Shown in pieces: positions 47,048 to 57,100 of a stretch of 64,000 bases of DNA; the first letter of the stretch is position 1; every line of letters begins with the position of its first letter. Source of the stretch: Ideonella margarita. Lineage in GTDB: Bacteria; Pseudomonadota; Gammaproteobacteria; Burkholderiales; Burkholderiaceae_C. Below the pieces are notes generated by a model. The model searched no databases and was not told the DNA's origin. It saw nothing but the letters and a program-made list of their open reading frames with translations. Made by a program: the position numbers and the translations under genes. Where the stretch lies: NCBI RefSeq assembly GCF_038066635.1, contig NZ_JBBUTI010000003.1, positions 62,001 through 126,000 of the forward strand, given 5' to 3'.

Positions 47048-48207
47048 GTTGGCCCCTTCGTCTGCAGGCCCTGACGAGCAACACCCTGCACCCAGTCCAG
47101 CCAGGTGCGCGCGTTGGCATGGATGTCGGCCACGGCCAGCACCCGCTCGCGCAGGCCGCCGGCCAGTGCGGCACGGTGGCCGGGCTCAAACAACAGGCGC
47201 TCCAGCTCGATGCGCCAGGCGTCGAGGCTGGCGGCTTCAACCGCCCCGGCGCCGGCCTGCGCCAGCCGCTGGGTGTCGGCATTGGGGGAACACAGCGTGG
47301 GCACACCCCACCAGGCAGCTTCCACCACCTTCAAACCAGATTTGCTGGCATTGAAGCGGGTGAGCTCCAGCGGCGCCAGGTTCACGGTGGCACCACACAC
47401 GGCGGTCTTGTACTGATCAAACGGCAGCTTGCTGCGCTGGCGCACCTGGGCTGTCGGGAATTGCTCGGGCAATGTCAGCGGGCCGATGATGTCGAGCTGC
47501 ACCTCGGGGTGCTGCTGCAGCAGGCTGGCCAGAACGGGCGCCACGGCGGCGAAGTCTCGCTCGTGGCTGCGGGTGCCGGGCAGGTAGCGGATCACCGGGC
47601 CGGGGTATGTTGCGTCGGTGTCGGGTGGCTGCAGCGTTGATGCTTCAGTCCGCCAGCTGTGATGCACCGCGTTGTGCAGCACCAGCACCGGCTTGCCCGG
47701 CCAACGCGCGGCCACCTCCGATGCCAGCGCGGTGGTGGACACCGTCACGCCGTCGACCAGCGCCAGCGCTGCAGCATGTGCGGCAAAGCGCCGCTTGGTC
47801 TCTGGCAAGCCCACCCAGCCGTTCAATACACCGGGGCTTTGTGGCGCCAGCTCGGGCAGGAAGACCAGATCGTCGACATCAGCCAGCACCAGCGTGCCTT
47901 GCCGCCGCCACCACCACAGCCGGGCGCGCAAACCCAGGCTGAGTTGCGGGCGGTGCAGCACCACGATGTCGGGCGCGGTGCGCTGCCGTCGGTCATCGCG
48001 CTCAACGGCGCGCTCAACGGCGCCCTCAACAAGCTGCCGAACAGCGGCGCCACCAAATCGCCGCCAGTGACCTTGATGCACTGAGTGCCCAGCCTGACCC
48101 AGCGCGGCGGCGAGGTTGTCGCAGCGGTACAGCCACGACGCGTCCTCGCGGAAGCGATCAGGGTTCTTGTTGCAGGCCAGAAAGGCGATGGTCAGCGGGC
48201 GCGGCAA
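47044..48207 (-). CDS. Family 4-like glycosyltransferase
   Basis: A 387-residue GT-B-type enzyme. The N-terminal part has ASWLYRCDNLAAALGQAGHS and LVLADVDDLVFLPE. The C-terminal part has VIRYLPGTRSHERDFAAVAP, VQLDIIGPLTLPEQF, LPFDQYKTAVCGATVNLAPL and FNASKSGLKVVEAAWWGVPT, with the acidic residue pattern of GT4 nucleotide-sugar sites. The start is a TTG (48207) without a clear ribosome site; no ATG or GTG in frame gives a better N-terminus. It is translationally coupled to the GT29-like gene downstream. Confidence 0.78.
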   Translation of the reverse strand: MPRPLTIAFLACNKNPDRFREDASWLYRCDNLAAALGQAGHSVHQGHWRRFGGAAVRQLVEGAVERAVERDDRRQRTAPDIVVLHRPQLSLGLRARLWWWRRQGTLVLADVDDLVFLPELAPQSPGVLNGWVGLPETKRRFAAHAAALALVDGVTVSTTALASEVAARWPGKPVLVLHNAVHHSWRTEASTLQPPDTDATYPGPVIRYLPGTRSHERDFAAVAPVLASLLQQHPEVQLDIIGPLTLPEQFPTAQVRQRSKLPFDQYKTAVCGATVNLAPLELTRFNASKSGLKVVEAAWWGVPTLCSPNADTQRLAQAGAGAVEAASLDAWRIELERLLFEPGHRAALAGGLRERVLAVADIHANARTWLDWVQGVARQGLQTKGPT

Positions 48208-48258
48208 GGCTGGGGCGTGTCTCTTGTGCGGGGCAGCACCCCGGCTCGGCCCAGTTTA

Positions 48259-49779
48259 TTACTCAGGCAGGCTGCGGCGGTATTGCACCGCCTCGGCCAC
48301 CGCGGCGGGGCCCACCTCGTCGGCATCCGCCAGATCGGCGATGGTGCGGGCGAGCTTCATCACCCGGTGCAGGCTGCGGCCCGACCAGCCCAGCCGCTCG
48401 GCTGCCTTGCGCACGAAGGCGGCGGCCTCGGGCGTGAGGTCACAGTGCGCATCTAATGTGCCGGTGGGCAAGGCGCTGTTCAGGCAACCTTGGCGGGCCC
48501 ACTGCCGCGCGCGGGCCGCGGCCACCCGGGCGGCCACCACCGGGCTGCTTTCACCCTCGGGCTGGGCCATCAGTTCAGCAGGGCGCACGGCGGGCACATC
48601 GAGCTGCATGTCGATGCGGTCGAGCAGCGGGCCCGACAGCCGCCCCTGGTAGCGCGCCACCGCGTCGGGCGTACAGCGGCAGCTGCGGCCGGTGGCGGCC
48701 TGCGCGCCCAGCCAGCCGCACGGGCATGGGTTCATCGCCGCCACCAGTTGGAACCTGGCCGGGAAGCGCGCCTGCCGCGCCGCCCGAGAGATGGTGATGT
48801 GGCCACTTTCCAGCGGCTCACGAAGGGCCTCCAGTGCGGCGCGCTGGAATTCAGGGAGCTCGTCAAGAAACAGCACGCCAGCGTGGGCCAGTGAAATTTC
48901 ACCCGGCCGGGGTGGCGAACCACCGCCCACCAGCGCCACCGCACTGGCCGAGTGGTGCGGCGTCCGGTTTGGCCGGCGAGCCCAATCCACCGGGTTGAAA
49001 CCGCCCGCCGACACGCCCTGCACCACCGCGGCTTCCAGCGCTTCGTCGTCGGTCATGGGCGGCAGCAAACCCGGCAAGCGCTGCGCCAGCATCGACTTGC
49101 CCGTGCCCGGTGAGCCACACAACAACAGGCTGTGGGCACCTGCGGCGGCAATTTCGAGCGCGCGTTTGGCGGCGGCCTGGCCTTTCACATCACGCAAGTC
49201 AGGCTCGCTCGGGCGCTGGCCGGGCTCAGGCGCTCGGGCCTGGGGCAGCGCGACGGCATCTTCCAGCAGCAGCGACTGCACCACCTCGGTCAGGTGGCTG
49301 GCTGAACGGATGTCGAGTCCGCTGACCCGCGCGGCCTCGGCGGCGCTGGCGGCGGGCAGCACCAGCCGCCGCCCAAGCGAGCTGCGCCGCGCCGCCAGCG
49401 CGATCGCCAGGGCGCCACGCACCGGCCGAAGCTCACCCGCCAGCGAAAGCTCGCCGGCGAACTCATGGCTGGCCAGACGGCGGATGTCGATCACCTCCTG
49501 CGCCGCCAGGATGCCCAGCGCAATGGGCAAGTCAAACCTGCCGGACTCTTTCGGCAAGTCGGCCGGCGCCAGATTCACGGTGATGCGTTTGTTGTGGGGA
49601 AAGGTGAACCCGCTCTGGGCCAGGGCGGCGCGCACACGCTCGCGGGCCTCTTTCACCTCGGTGTCGGCCAGGCCCACCAGGGTGAAGCTGGGCAGGCCGT
49701 TGGCCAGGTGCACCTCCACCTGCACTTCGGGTGCCGTCAAACCATCCAATGCGCGACTGAAGACCACGGCCAATGTCAT
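48259..49779 (-). CDS. comM: YifB/ComM family Mg-chelatase-like AAA ATPase
   Basis: A 506-residue protein of the ComM family, a hexameric helicase that widens branch migration during natural transformation. The N-terminal Lon-protease-like S5 fold begins LAVVFSRALDGLTAPEVQVE. The AAA core has LLLCGSPGTGKSMLAQRLPG (Walker A), GVLFLDELPEF (Walker B), the MNPCPCGWLG cysteine cluster with a later CRC, and a C-terminal Mg-chelatase lid. ATG 49779 is chosen because the longer upstream frame runs through the promoter region of the divergent porin gene. It presumably belongs to the conserved chromosome rather than to the glycan loci. Confidence 0.93.
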   Translation of the reverse strand: MTLAVVFSRALDGLTAPEVQVEVHLANGLPSFTLVGLADTEVKEARERVRAALAQSGFTFPHNKRITVNLAPADLPKESGRFDLPIALGILAAQEVIDIRRLASHEFAGELSLAGELRPVRGALAIALAARRSSLGRRLVLPAASAAEAARVSGLDIRSASHLTEVVQSLLLEDAVALPQARAPEPGQRPSEPDLRDVKGQAAAKRALEIAAAGAHSLLLCGSPGTGKSMLAQRLPGLLPPMTDDEALEAAVVQGVSAGGFNPVDWARRPNRTPHHSASAVALVGGGSPPRPGEISLAHAGVLFLDELPEFQRAALEALREPLESGHITISRAARQARFPARFQLVAAMNPCPCGWLGAQAATGRSCRCTPDAVARYQGRLSGPLLDRIDMQLDVPAVRPAELMAQPEGESSPVVAARVAAARARQWARQGCLNSALPTGTLDAHCDLTPEAAAFVRKAAERLGWSGRSLHRVMKLARTIADLADADEVGPAAVAEAVQYRRSLPE

Positions 49780-49869
49780 GGGGCGCGATGTTGTGGGGCA
49801 TGCGCCAGGCCAGCCATCCCTCTTCGGACGGACTGGGGCGGGCTTGCTCGGTCGGGAATGCTGGACAAA

Positions 49870-49886
49870 TGCACCAAAAGCGTGCA
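49870..49886. promoter_or_regulatory. NtrC-type enhancer site 1
   Basis: TGCAC-N7-GTGCA, a perfect-arm match to the NtrC dyad, centred about 128 bp before the predicted sigma54 start. Confidence 0.65.
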
Positions 49887-49898
49887 ATTTACGGGCTT

Positions 49899-49915
49899 GG
49901 CACATTGGCGGTGCG
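49899..49915. promoter_or_regulatory. NtrC-type enhancer site 2
   Basis: GGCAC-N7-GTGCG, a weaker NtrC dyad centred 29 bp from site 1 (near three helical turns) and about 99 bp before the predicted start. Tandem sites suit cooperative NtrC binding. Confidence 0.5.
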
Positions 49916-49977
49916 ATTTGGCGGCACAAGCGCACCCGGAATGCACCGGGAGCACGAACAAGCACCAAGCCGGAACA

Positions 49978-49994
49978 TGGTACGGAAGCTGCAA
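49978..49994 (+). promoter_or_regulatory. Sigma54 promoter of porin-glnK-amtB operon
   Basis: TGGTACG-N4-CTGCAA, with the required GG-N10-GC spacing and two departures from TGGCACG-N4-TTGCAA. The start would be near 50006, 40 bases before the porin ATG. With the two NtrC dyads upstream, it gives a nitrogen-limitation promoter. Confidence 0.65.
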
Positions 49995-50045
49995 GGGAGA
50001 GAGCGGACCCAATTTCTGACTCAACCCACATAACGGAGCCCCTCC

Positions 50046-50783
50046 ATGAAGAAGTCCCTGATCTCCCTGGCTGTTGCGACCCTGGCCTGCGCCGCACCGT
50101 CCATCAGCTTCGCGGCCGACACCACCGTGGCGTTCAACGCTGCCGTGGCCTCCGACTACCGTTATCGCGGCATTTCCCAGTCGCGCCTGAAGCCGGCCGT
50201 GTCGGCTGGCGTGGACGTGGGCCTGCCGAACGGCGTGTACGTTGGCGCCTGGGCCTCGTCGATCAAGTGGATCAAGGACGCCGGTGGTGACGCCAGCGCC
50301 GAAATCGACGTGTACGGCGGCTGGAAGGGCGAAGTCAGCCCCGGCCTGACCCTGGACGTCGGCGCCCTGACCTACCAGTACCCCAGCAACAAGCTGGCTG
50401 TCAGCGCCAACACCACCGAAATCTACGGTGCCCTGAGCTTTGACGTGTACACCCTGAAGTACTCGCACAGCGTGACCAACCTGTTCGGTTTCGCCGACAG
50501 CAAGAACAGCGGCTACCTCGACCTGAGCGCCACCTTCGACGCCGGCAATGGCGTGATGGTCGCTCCGCACGTCGGCTACCAGAAGGTCAGCCACAACGGT
50601 GACTTCAGCTACACCGACGTGTCGCTGACCGTGAGCAAGGACTACAGCGGCTTCGTGCCGAGCCTGGCCCTGGTCGCCACCGACACCAAGAGCATTGGTG
50701 GCGTGAAGGCCTATGCATCCCCCGCGAACGGCAAGAACCTGGGCAAGACCGCCCTGGTGCTGGGCCTGAAGTACAACTTCTGA
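50046..50783 (+). CDS. TorF family putative outer membrane porin
   Basis: A 245-residue protein with a signal peptide (residues 1-23, ending SFA-A) and a beta-barrel body of short amphipathic strands ending LVLGLKYNF, a terminal Phe as in outer membrane proteins. The opening TTVAFNAAVASDYRYRGISQS is the hallmark of the TorF/Gcw_chp family. It is the first gene behind a sigma54/NtrC promoter and is followed 28 bases later by glnK. A role in outer membrane passage of nitrogen compounds is plausible but unproven. Confidence 0.87.
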   Translation: MKKSLISLAVATLACAAPSISFAADTTVAFNAAVASDYRYRGISQSRLKPAVSAGVDVGLPNGVYVGAWASSIKWIKDAGGDASAEIDVYGGWKGEVSPGLTLDVGALTYQYPSNKLAVSANTTEIYGALSFDVYTLKYSHSVTNLFGFADSKNSGYLDLSATFDAGNGVMVAPHVGYQKVSHNGDFSYTDVSLTVSKDYSGFVPSLALVATDTKSIGGVKAYASPANGKNLGKTALVLGLKYNF

Positions 50784-50811
50784 TTCACAAATCCGCCAGA
50801 GGAGCCAAACC

Positions 50812-51150
50812 ATGAAGATGGTGACTGCCATCGTCAAGCCATTCAAGCTTGATGAAGTGCGTGAAGCGTTGAGCGCCATGGGCGTTCAGGGCATCACGGT
50901 GACCGAAGTCAAGGGCTTCGGCCGCCAGAAGGGCCACACCGAGCTGTACCGCGGTGCAGAGTACGTGGTGGACTTCCTGCCGAAGGTGAAGATCGAAGCA
51001 GCCGTCGATGACGCGCTGGTCGAGCGCGTGATTGAAGCCATCGAGTCCTCGGCTCGCACCGGCAAGATCGGCGACGGCAAGATCTTCGTTTCGCCGCTGG
51101 AACAAGTCGTTCGCATCCGCACCGGCGAGACCGGCAAAGACGCGCTCTGA
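50812..51150 (+). CDS. glnK: Nitrogen regulatory protein P-II
   Basis: A 112-residue PII signalling protein. The uridylylation site Tyr51 lies in the T-loop (GHTELYRGAEYVVDFLPK), and the B- and C-loop nucleotide-binding segments are ARTGKIGDGKIFV and VRIRTGE. Its position 34 bases before amtB marks it as GlnK, which blocks AmtB when nitrogen is plentiful. The gene is expected to be nitrogen-regulated from the promoter before the porin gene. Confidence 0.96.
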   Translation: MKMVTAIVKPFKLDEVREALSAMGVQGITVTEVKGFGRQKGHTELYRGAEYVVDFLPKVKIEAAVDDALVERVIEAIESSARTGKIGDGKIFVSPLEQVVRIRTGETGKDAL

Positions 51151-51184
51151 GTCCGCACACAACACCTCAAGAGACATTCAAATC

Positions 51185-52708
51185 ATGAGAAAGCTGATTG
51201 CTTCCCTCGCCCTGGGCCTCACGGTCCTGGGCTTTGCAGGGGCCGCCTTCGCGCAAGAGGCTGCGGCCTCGGCGCCTGCCGTGGCTGCTGCCGCGTCTGA
51301 AGTGGCTGCTGCCGTCGCGCCCGCTGCCTCGGCTGCTGCCGATGCCGCGTCTGCCGTGGCCGCACCCGCACCGGTGCCCAACAAGGGCGACACCGCCTGG
51401 ATGATGGTCTCCACGCTGCTGGTGATCCTGATGACCGTGCCTGGCCTGGCGCTGTTCTACGGCGGCCTGGTCCGCAGCAAGAACATGCTGTCGGTGCTGA
51501 TGCAGGTCATGGTGACGTTCTCGATGATCGTCGTGCTGTGGGTCATCTACGGCTACTCCCTGGCCTTCACCGAAGGCAATGCCTTCATCGGTGGTTTCGA
51601 CCGCCTGTTCATGAAGGGCATCTGGGACAACGCCGCTGGCACCTTCGCCAACGCCGCCACGTTCAGCAAGGGTGTCTACATCCCTGAGATCGTGTTCGCA
51701 GCCTTCCAGGCCACGTTCGCCGGCATCACCTGCGCCCTGATCGTCGGTGCGTTCGCTGAACGTGCCCGCTTCTCGGCCGTGCTTCTGTTCATGGTGCTGT
51801 GGTTCACCTTCAGCTACGCCCCGATCGCCCACATGGTCTGGTTCTGGATGGGCCCTGACGCCTACACCGGCGCTGAAGTGGTTGACGCGATGAACGCCAA
51901 GGCTGGCTACATCTGGCAGATGGGCGCACTGGACTTCGCAGGCGGCACCGTGGTGCACATCAACGCCGCTGTGGCTGGCCTGGTGGGTGCCTTCATGATC
52001 GGCAAGCGCATCGGCTACGGCAAGGAAGCCATGGCCCCGCACAGCCTGACGCTGACGATGGTCGGTTCCGCCCTGCTGTGGGTGGGCTGGTTCGGCTTCA
52101 ATGCCGGCTCGGCGCTGGAAGCCAACGGCTTCGCTGCCCTGGCCTTCATGAACACCTTCGTGGCAACCGCCGCTGCGGTGCTGGCCTGGTCGGTGGGTGA
52201 AGCGCTGCACAAGGGCAAGGCCTCGATGCTGGGCGCTGCGTCTGGCGCAGTGGCTGGCCTGGTGGCCATCACCCCGGCAGCCGGCAACGTCGGCATCGGT
52301 GGCGCGCTGATCATCGGTGTGCTCGCTGGCTTCGCCTGCCTGTGGGGTGTGACCGGCCTGAAGAAGCTGCTGGGCGCTGACGACACGCTGGACGTGTTCG
52401 GCGTGCACGGCGTCGGCGGCATCCTGGGTGCCCTGCTGACCGGCGTGTTCAATTCGCCGAACCTCGGCGGCCCGAGCGCCGTCGGCGACTGGGTCACCGT
52501 CGGCATGATCGCCCCGGACGCCTACAGCATCGCATCGCAAGTGCTGGTGCAAGCCAAGGCTGTCGGCATCACCGTGGTGTGGTCGGCGATCGTCTCGATC
52601 ATCTCCTTCAAGGTGGTTGATCTGGTCATCGGCCTGCGTGTGCCGGAAGACGAAGAACGCGAAGGTCTGGACATCACTTCCCACGGCGAAACCGCCTACA
52701 ACAAGTGA
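51185..52708 (+). CDS. amtB: Ammonium transporter
   Basis: A 507-residue Amt family channel. A signal peptide (residues 1-23) and a low-complexity Ala-rich stretch (about 24-60) precede eleven membrane segments. The twin pore histidines are in GGTVVHINAAVAGLVGA and VFGVHGVGGILGALLTG; the phenylalanine gate region (WAFTFSYAPIAHMVWF-like) is present. The C-terminal tail ends EREGLDITSHGETAYNK, as in GlnK-regulated Amt proteins. The extended Ala-rich N-terminal linker is longer than in E. coli AmtB, as is common in betaproteobacteria. Confidence 0.96.
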   Translation: MRKLIASLALGLTVLGFAGAAFAQEAAASAPAVAAAASEVAAAVAPAASAAADAASAVAAPAPVPNKGDTAWMMVSTLLVILMTVPGLALFYGGLVRSKNMLSVLMQVMVTFSMIVVLWVIYGYSLAFTEGNAFIGGFDRLFMKGIWDNAAGTFANAATFSKGVYIPEIVFAAFQATFAGITCALIVGAFAERARFSAVLLFMVLWFTFSYAPIAHMVWFWMGPDAYTGAEVVDAMNAKAGYIWQMGALDFAGGTVVHINAAVAGLVGAFMIGKRIGYGKEAMAPHSLTLTMVGSALLWVGWFGFNAGSALEANGFAALAFMNTFVATAAAVLAWSVGEALHKGKASMLGAASGAVAGLVAITPAAGNVGIGGALIIGVLAGFACLWGVTGLKKLLGADDTLDVFGVHGVGGILGALLTGVFNSPNLGGPSAVGDWVTVGMIAPDAYSIASQVLVQAKAVGITVVWSAIVSIISFKVVDLVIGLRVPEDEEREGLDITSHGETAYNK

Positions 52709-52768
52709 TGACGTGATCCACCGGGCGGTGCGCCGCCCGGTGTCAAGAGAGAGTTACGGAGCGAGTTT

Positions 52769-52800
52769 GGGGATGGCATCACTGCCGTCCCCATTTTTTT
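52769..52800 (+). terminator. Rho-independent terminator after amtB
   Basis: GGGGA-TGGC / GCC-G-TCCCC hairpin followed by A-T8, 60 bases after the amtB stop. Confidence 0.85.
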
Positions 52801-52875
52801 TGTGCACGCTTGATAAACCCGTTTTCAGCCCGATCTGACAGAATTCCCGAATCCCCCCAGCCGTATCCGTCCAAC

Positions 52876-54171
52876 ATGGTTCCGCACCTCATCACAGCGC
52901 TCAACGGCCCGATCAACGAGCTCGAGCAGCGCATCCTGGAGTCCATGCCGGCGATCGAACGCTGGTTCCGCCTCGAATGGATGGAGCACACGCCGCCGTT
53001 CTACACCTCGGTGGACATCCGCAATGCCGGCTTCAAGCTGGCCCCGGTCGACACCAACCTGTTCCCCGGCGGTTTCAACAACCTGACGCCCGAGATGCTG
53101 CCGCTGGCGGTGCAGGCGGCCATGGCGGCGATCGAAAAGATCTGCCCGGAAGCCAAGAACCTGCTGCTGATCCCGGAAAAGCACACCCGCAACCCGTTCT
53201 ACCTGATGAACGTGCAGCGACTGATGCAGATCTTCGGCCAGGCCGGCCTGAACGTGCGCCTGGGCACGCTGGACGAAGGCATCACCTCGCCCACCGACGT
53301 GGCCCTGCCCGACGGCAGCACGCTGACGCTGGAGCCGCTGGAGCGCAGCGCGCGCCGCCTGGGCCTGAAGCACTTCGACCCCTGCACCATCCTGCTGAAC
53401 AACGATCTGTCTGCCGGCATTCCGAAGGTGCTGGAGAACCTGCACGAGCAATACCTGCTGCCGCCGCTGCACGCCGGCTGGGCCATGCGGCGCAAGTCGC
53501 AGCACTTCCAGAGCTACGAGGAAGTGGCCAAGAAGTTCGCCAAGCTGCTGGGCATGGACCCGTGGCTGATCAACCCGATGTTCAGCCAGTGCGGCGAAGT
53601 GAACTGGGATGAAGGCACCGGCCTCGACTGCGTGCAGACGCAGGTCGACGCGCTGCTGACCAAGATCCGCCGCAAGCACAAGGAATACGGCATCAACGAG
53701 AAGCCGTTCGTGGTGGTGAAGGCCGACAACGGCACCTACGGCATGGGCATCATGACCGTGCGTGACGCGAAGGAGCTCGACGAAGTCAACCGCCGCACCC
53801 GCAACAAGATGGGCGTGATCAAGGACGGCCAGGAAGTCACCCAGGTCATCATCCAGGAAGGCGTGCCGACCTACGAGCGCATGAACGAGGCGGTGGCCGA
53901 GCCCGTGGTCTACATGATCGACCGCTATGTGGTGGGCGGCTTCTACCGCGTGCACGCCGACCGCGGCATCGACGAGAACCTGAACGCCCCGGGCGCGAGC
54001 TTCGTGCCGCTGGCTTTCTCGGAAAGCCACCACCTGCCCAAGCCCGGTGCCAAGCCGGGCGCCAGCGCACCGAACCGCTTCTACATGTACGGCGTGATCG
54101 GCCGGCTGGCGATGCTGGCGGCCTCCTACGAACTGGAAGCCACCGACCCCGACGCCGAGGTCTACGACTGA
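52876..54171 (+). CDS. gshA: Glutamate-cysteine ligase (proteobacterial GshA type)
   Basis: A 431-residue enzyme of the glutamate-cysteine ligase family common in beta- and acidophilic gammaproteobacteria, distinct from the E. coli type. It catalyses the first step of glutathione synthesis. Typical segments are FYTSVDIRNAGFKLAPVDTN, LFPGGFNNLTPEMLPLA, LLLIPEKHTRNPFYL, FVVVKADNGTYGMGIMTVRD (ATP-grasp-like phosphate loop) and YGVIGRLAMLAASYE at the end. ATG 52876 is used; a TTG further upstream lies close to the terminator. Its last 10 bases overlap, tail to tail, the giant glycosyltransferase gene; gshB, its frequent neighbour in relatives, is not here. Confidence 0.92.
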   Translation: MVPHLITALNGPINELEQRILESMPAIERWFRLEWMEHTPPFYTSVDIRNAGFKLAPVDTNLFPGGFNNLTPEMLPLAVQAAMAAIEKICPEAKNLLLIPEKHTRNPFYLMNVQRLMQIFGQAGLNVRLGTLDEGITSPTDVALPDGSTLTLEPLERSARRLGLKHFDPCTILLNNDLSAGIPKVLENLHEQYLLPPLHAGWAMRRKSQHFQSYEEVAKKFAKLLGMDPWLINPMFSQCGEVNWDEGTGLDCVQTQVDALLTKIRRKHKEYGINEKPFVVVKADNGTYGMGIMTVRDAKELDEVNRRTRNKMGVIKDGQEVTQVIIQEGVPTYERMNEAVAEPVVYMIDRYVVGGFYRVHADRGIDENLNAPGASFVPLAFSESHHLPKPGAKPGASAPNRFYMYGVIGRLAMLAASYELEATDPDAEVYD

Positions 54172-57100
54172 AGCGACGGCGCCGTCACGCCCAGGGCCTG
54201 CCACAGGGCCTGCGGCTGCTGCGCCAGTGACAGCGGCACGATGTAATCGGTGAAGCCCATGGCGCGCAGGCGCCGGGCCGGCGCGCCGATGTCGAACACC
54301 GCCACGCGGCAGCCCGAGGCAATCGCCGCGCTCAGCACATAGCTGTAGGTTTCCGGCCAGATCGACGGCAGCAAGATCAGATCAGGCGCCGTCCGGGCCA
54401 GCAAGCCGGGCAACTGGGTGTCGTCATAACGGCCCAGCACATGCACGCCGGCGGCCGTCAGCGCCGCATCGTCCATCGAATAGCCCAGCAGGCTGATGCG
54501 CGTGCCCAGCTGGTCGCGCCGGCTTTGCAGCGCCAGCTGGCGCACCACCTCATAGCCCTTGATCACGCCGAGCGCGCCGATCACCGCCACATGGTGCACG
54601 GGGCCACGCTCCGCCCAGGGGCGCGGGTCGGGTGATGCCACCTCATCGTGCGGGGCCACCTGCACATCGAGGCCGGGGAAGTAGCGCGCCATGCGCTGCG
54701 CCACGTCGTCGTCGGGCACCCGCACCTGCCGGGCGGCGCGCAGCAACTCGCCGGCGTCGCGGCGCCAGGTGACGATGCTGAGCGGCTCGTCAGACGGGCC
54801 CGCCAGCGGGGCCACGCAGCGGTCACAGGTGGCCGCCTCCACGGGCTCGCCACAGAACTGCCCGTCGGCATTCACCAGGTTGATGCGCGGACACACCAGG
54901 TGGTAGTCGTGCAGCGTCACGTCCATCGACACGCCCAGCCGCTGCACCAGCGTCTGCATGTGGCGGCGAAACACGGGCGGGAAATCAACGAGGTGGTGCA
55001 GCTGCACGGCTTCCACCGCCAGCGGCTGCAGCAGGCTGATCAACTCGTCCAGCGGTTGCTGGCCTTCCAGCGGAATGAAACCCAGGTTGGGCAGCTCCAG
55101 CACATCGGGCGCACGCAGGCACAGGCCCTGCCCGTCGGCCGAGGGGCGCAGCAGCAGCACGCCACGGCCGAGCGCCTGCAGGCGCCGGGCTTCTTCGGTC
55201 TCATGGCGCGCAGTGCCGCCGCCACGGTCGTGGCTGACCATCAGCACCACCGGGCCGGGCATGGCGGCCTGGAGCCGGGCGATGTCGAGGCGGGCCCGAA
55301 CGCCGCGCAGCGGATCGACTTTCAGCCAGTCGTCGATGCGCTGCTGGTAATCGGGATACAGGCCTTGCAGGGTGCTCAGTGCGGCCTGGATGCGCGGGCT
55401 GGTTTCACCCTGGAACGAGACGGAGCCCAGGTGCTCGACATACACATCGGTGGCCGCCAGATGGCGCCAACCTGCGCGGCTGGCACGCATGCACCAGTCG
55501 TTTTCCTCACCGTAGCCGCGACCGAAGCGCTCGGCGTCGAGCAGGCCGATGTCGGCCATGCAGGCCCGGCGCAGGAACATGCAGAAGCCCATGCCGGTGG
55601 GCACTTCAATGCCCACGCCGGCGTGGGCGGTGGCCATCAGGTGATCGACCTCGGCGGGCGGCAGGTCAGGCAGCGCCGCGTTGTCGGCGTTCATCAGCGG
55701 GTAGCTGAAGATCGTCGCGTTGTTGGACATCGGCGTGATGCTGGCCACCGTGGTGTCGCGGCGCGCATGGGCCGTGATGCGGCTCAGCCAGTCGGCATGC
55801 ACCCGGGTGTCTGAGTTCAGGATGACCACGTCGCGCTCATCGTGCAGCGCCAGACCGCGGTTCACCGTGCCCACGAAGCCCAGGTTCTGCGGATTGACGT
55901 GCAGGCTGATCAAGCCGGCCTGTGCCAGCCAGCGCAAGCGGGCGCTCAGGGCGGGCTCGGGGCTGCAGTCGTCCAGCACCACCAGCTCGAACGGCAAGGG
56001 CTCGGCGGCGGCCAGAACCGACCACAGACAACGCAAGGTTTCCTGTGCGCCTGCATACACCGGCACCACCACATCCAGCTTGGCCGCAGCCTGCCGGGCA
56101 GCGCTGTCGCCGCGGGGCGTCAGGCCTTGCCACGGTGCATCGGCCAGGTAGTTCACGCCGTCCAGCGACTGCGGCGTCTGCCACGGCAGCAAGCCGTGGA
56201 TGGGCCGCGGCACGTTCGCGGGCAAGCCCGCCAGCAGCGCGGCCATGCGGGGGTCGGCCACGCGGGCGCTCAAGACCCGGCCCATGCGCTGCGCCAGCGG
56301 CTGGTTCAGCTTCGGTGCGGTGTCAAAGCCGGTGCAGGTGGCGCGACCTTCTCGCCAGCCCCAGACCAGGTAGTGCAGCAGCGGGTCCAGCGTGCTGGCG
56401 CGCACATCGGCGTAGGTCTGCAGATAGAACGGCGCGTTGAACCACGCACTGGGCGAGTACCCCTCAAAGCGGCCGACCAGCGCGTAGTGCAGCAGACGGT
56501 TGACGCCGGGGTGGCGGCGGCCGGGCAGCTGGCCCGTGTAGAAGCGCGCATCGAACAAGGCCTGCGGCACCAGCACCCGGGCGTCGCCGTGCATCACGTA
56601 ATGGCGGAGTGCCGACAAGCTGCCCAATTCGCCCGGGGCCAGCTGGCTCGCATAGAGCGTTGAATCAAACAGGCCGGTCGCGCGGGTGAGCTTGATCTCC
56701 AGGCGATCGGCCCGCGCGCTCTGGCCCGCCGTGCGGCGAAGCAACAGCAAGGTCTGCAGCGCCAGGCGGCACCACCAGCGCCTGCGCATCCAGTGCTGCA
56801 GGCGGCTTTCCAGCAACTGGGGCTGCACCTCGAAAGTGCCTGCTCCATCGCCCGGGCCAGCCTTGCTGGTGGTTGGCAACAAGGCGTCTTGCCAGCCCCA
56901 GCTCTTGGCCAGCCGCAGGGCCAGGGCCCGATCGGCCGGCAAGGCAGCGTGCATCGAGCCCGCGTGCATGAGGTGCTCGATCACCAACCGCCCGGTGCGC
57001 TCGCGCCAGGCAAGGTCACCGGAGCGATCAGCGGCCTGCAGCAGCGGCCACAGTTGCCGGCGCTCCAGCACCAGCCCGTCACCCAGCGGCTGGCCGGCGA

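Noticed and set aside
49896..49915. TTGGCAC...GGTGC as the sigma54 promoter of the porin operon
   Set aside because: The GG to GC spacing is 12 rather than 10; the TGGTACG-N4-CTGCAA at 49978-49994 fits, and this stretch is better read as an NtrC dyad.
48259..50097. A longer ComM starting near 50097
   Set aside because: The extension overlaps the porin gene and its sigma54/NtrC control region; ATG 49779 begins the conserved family sequence.
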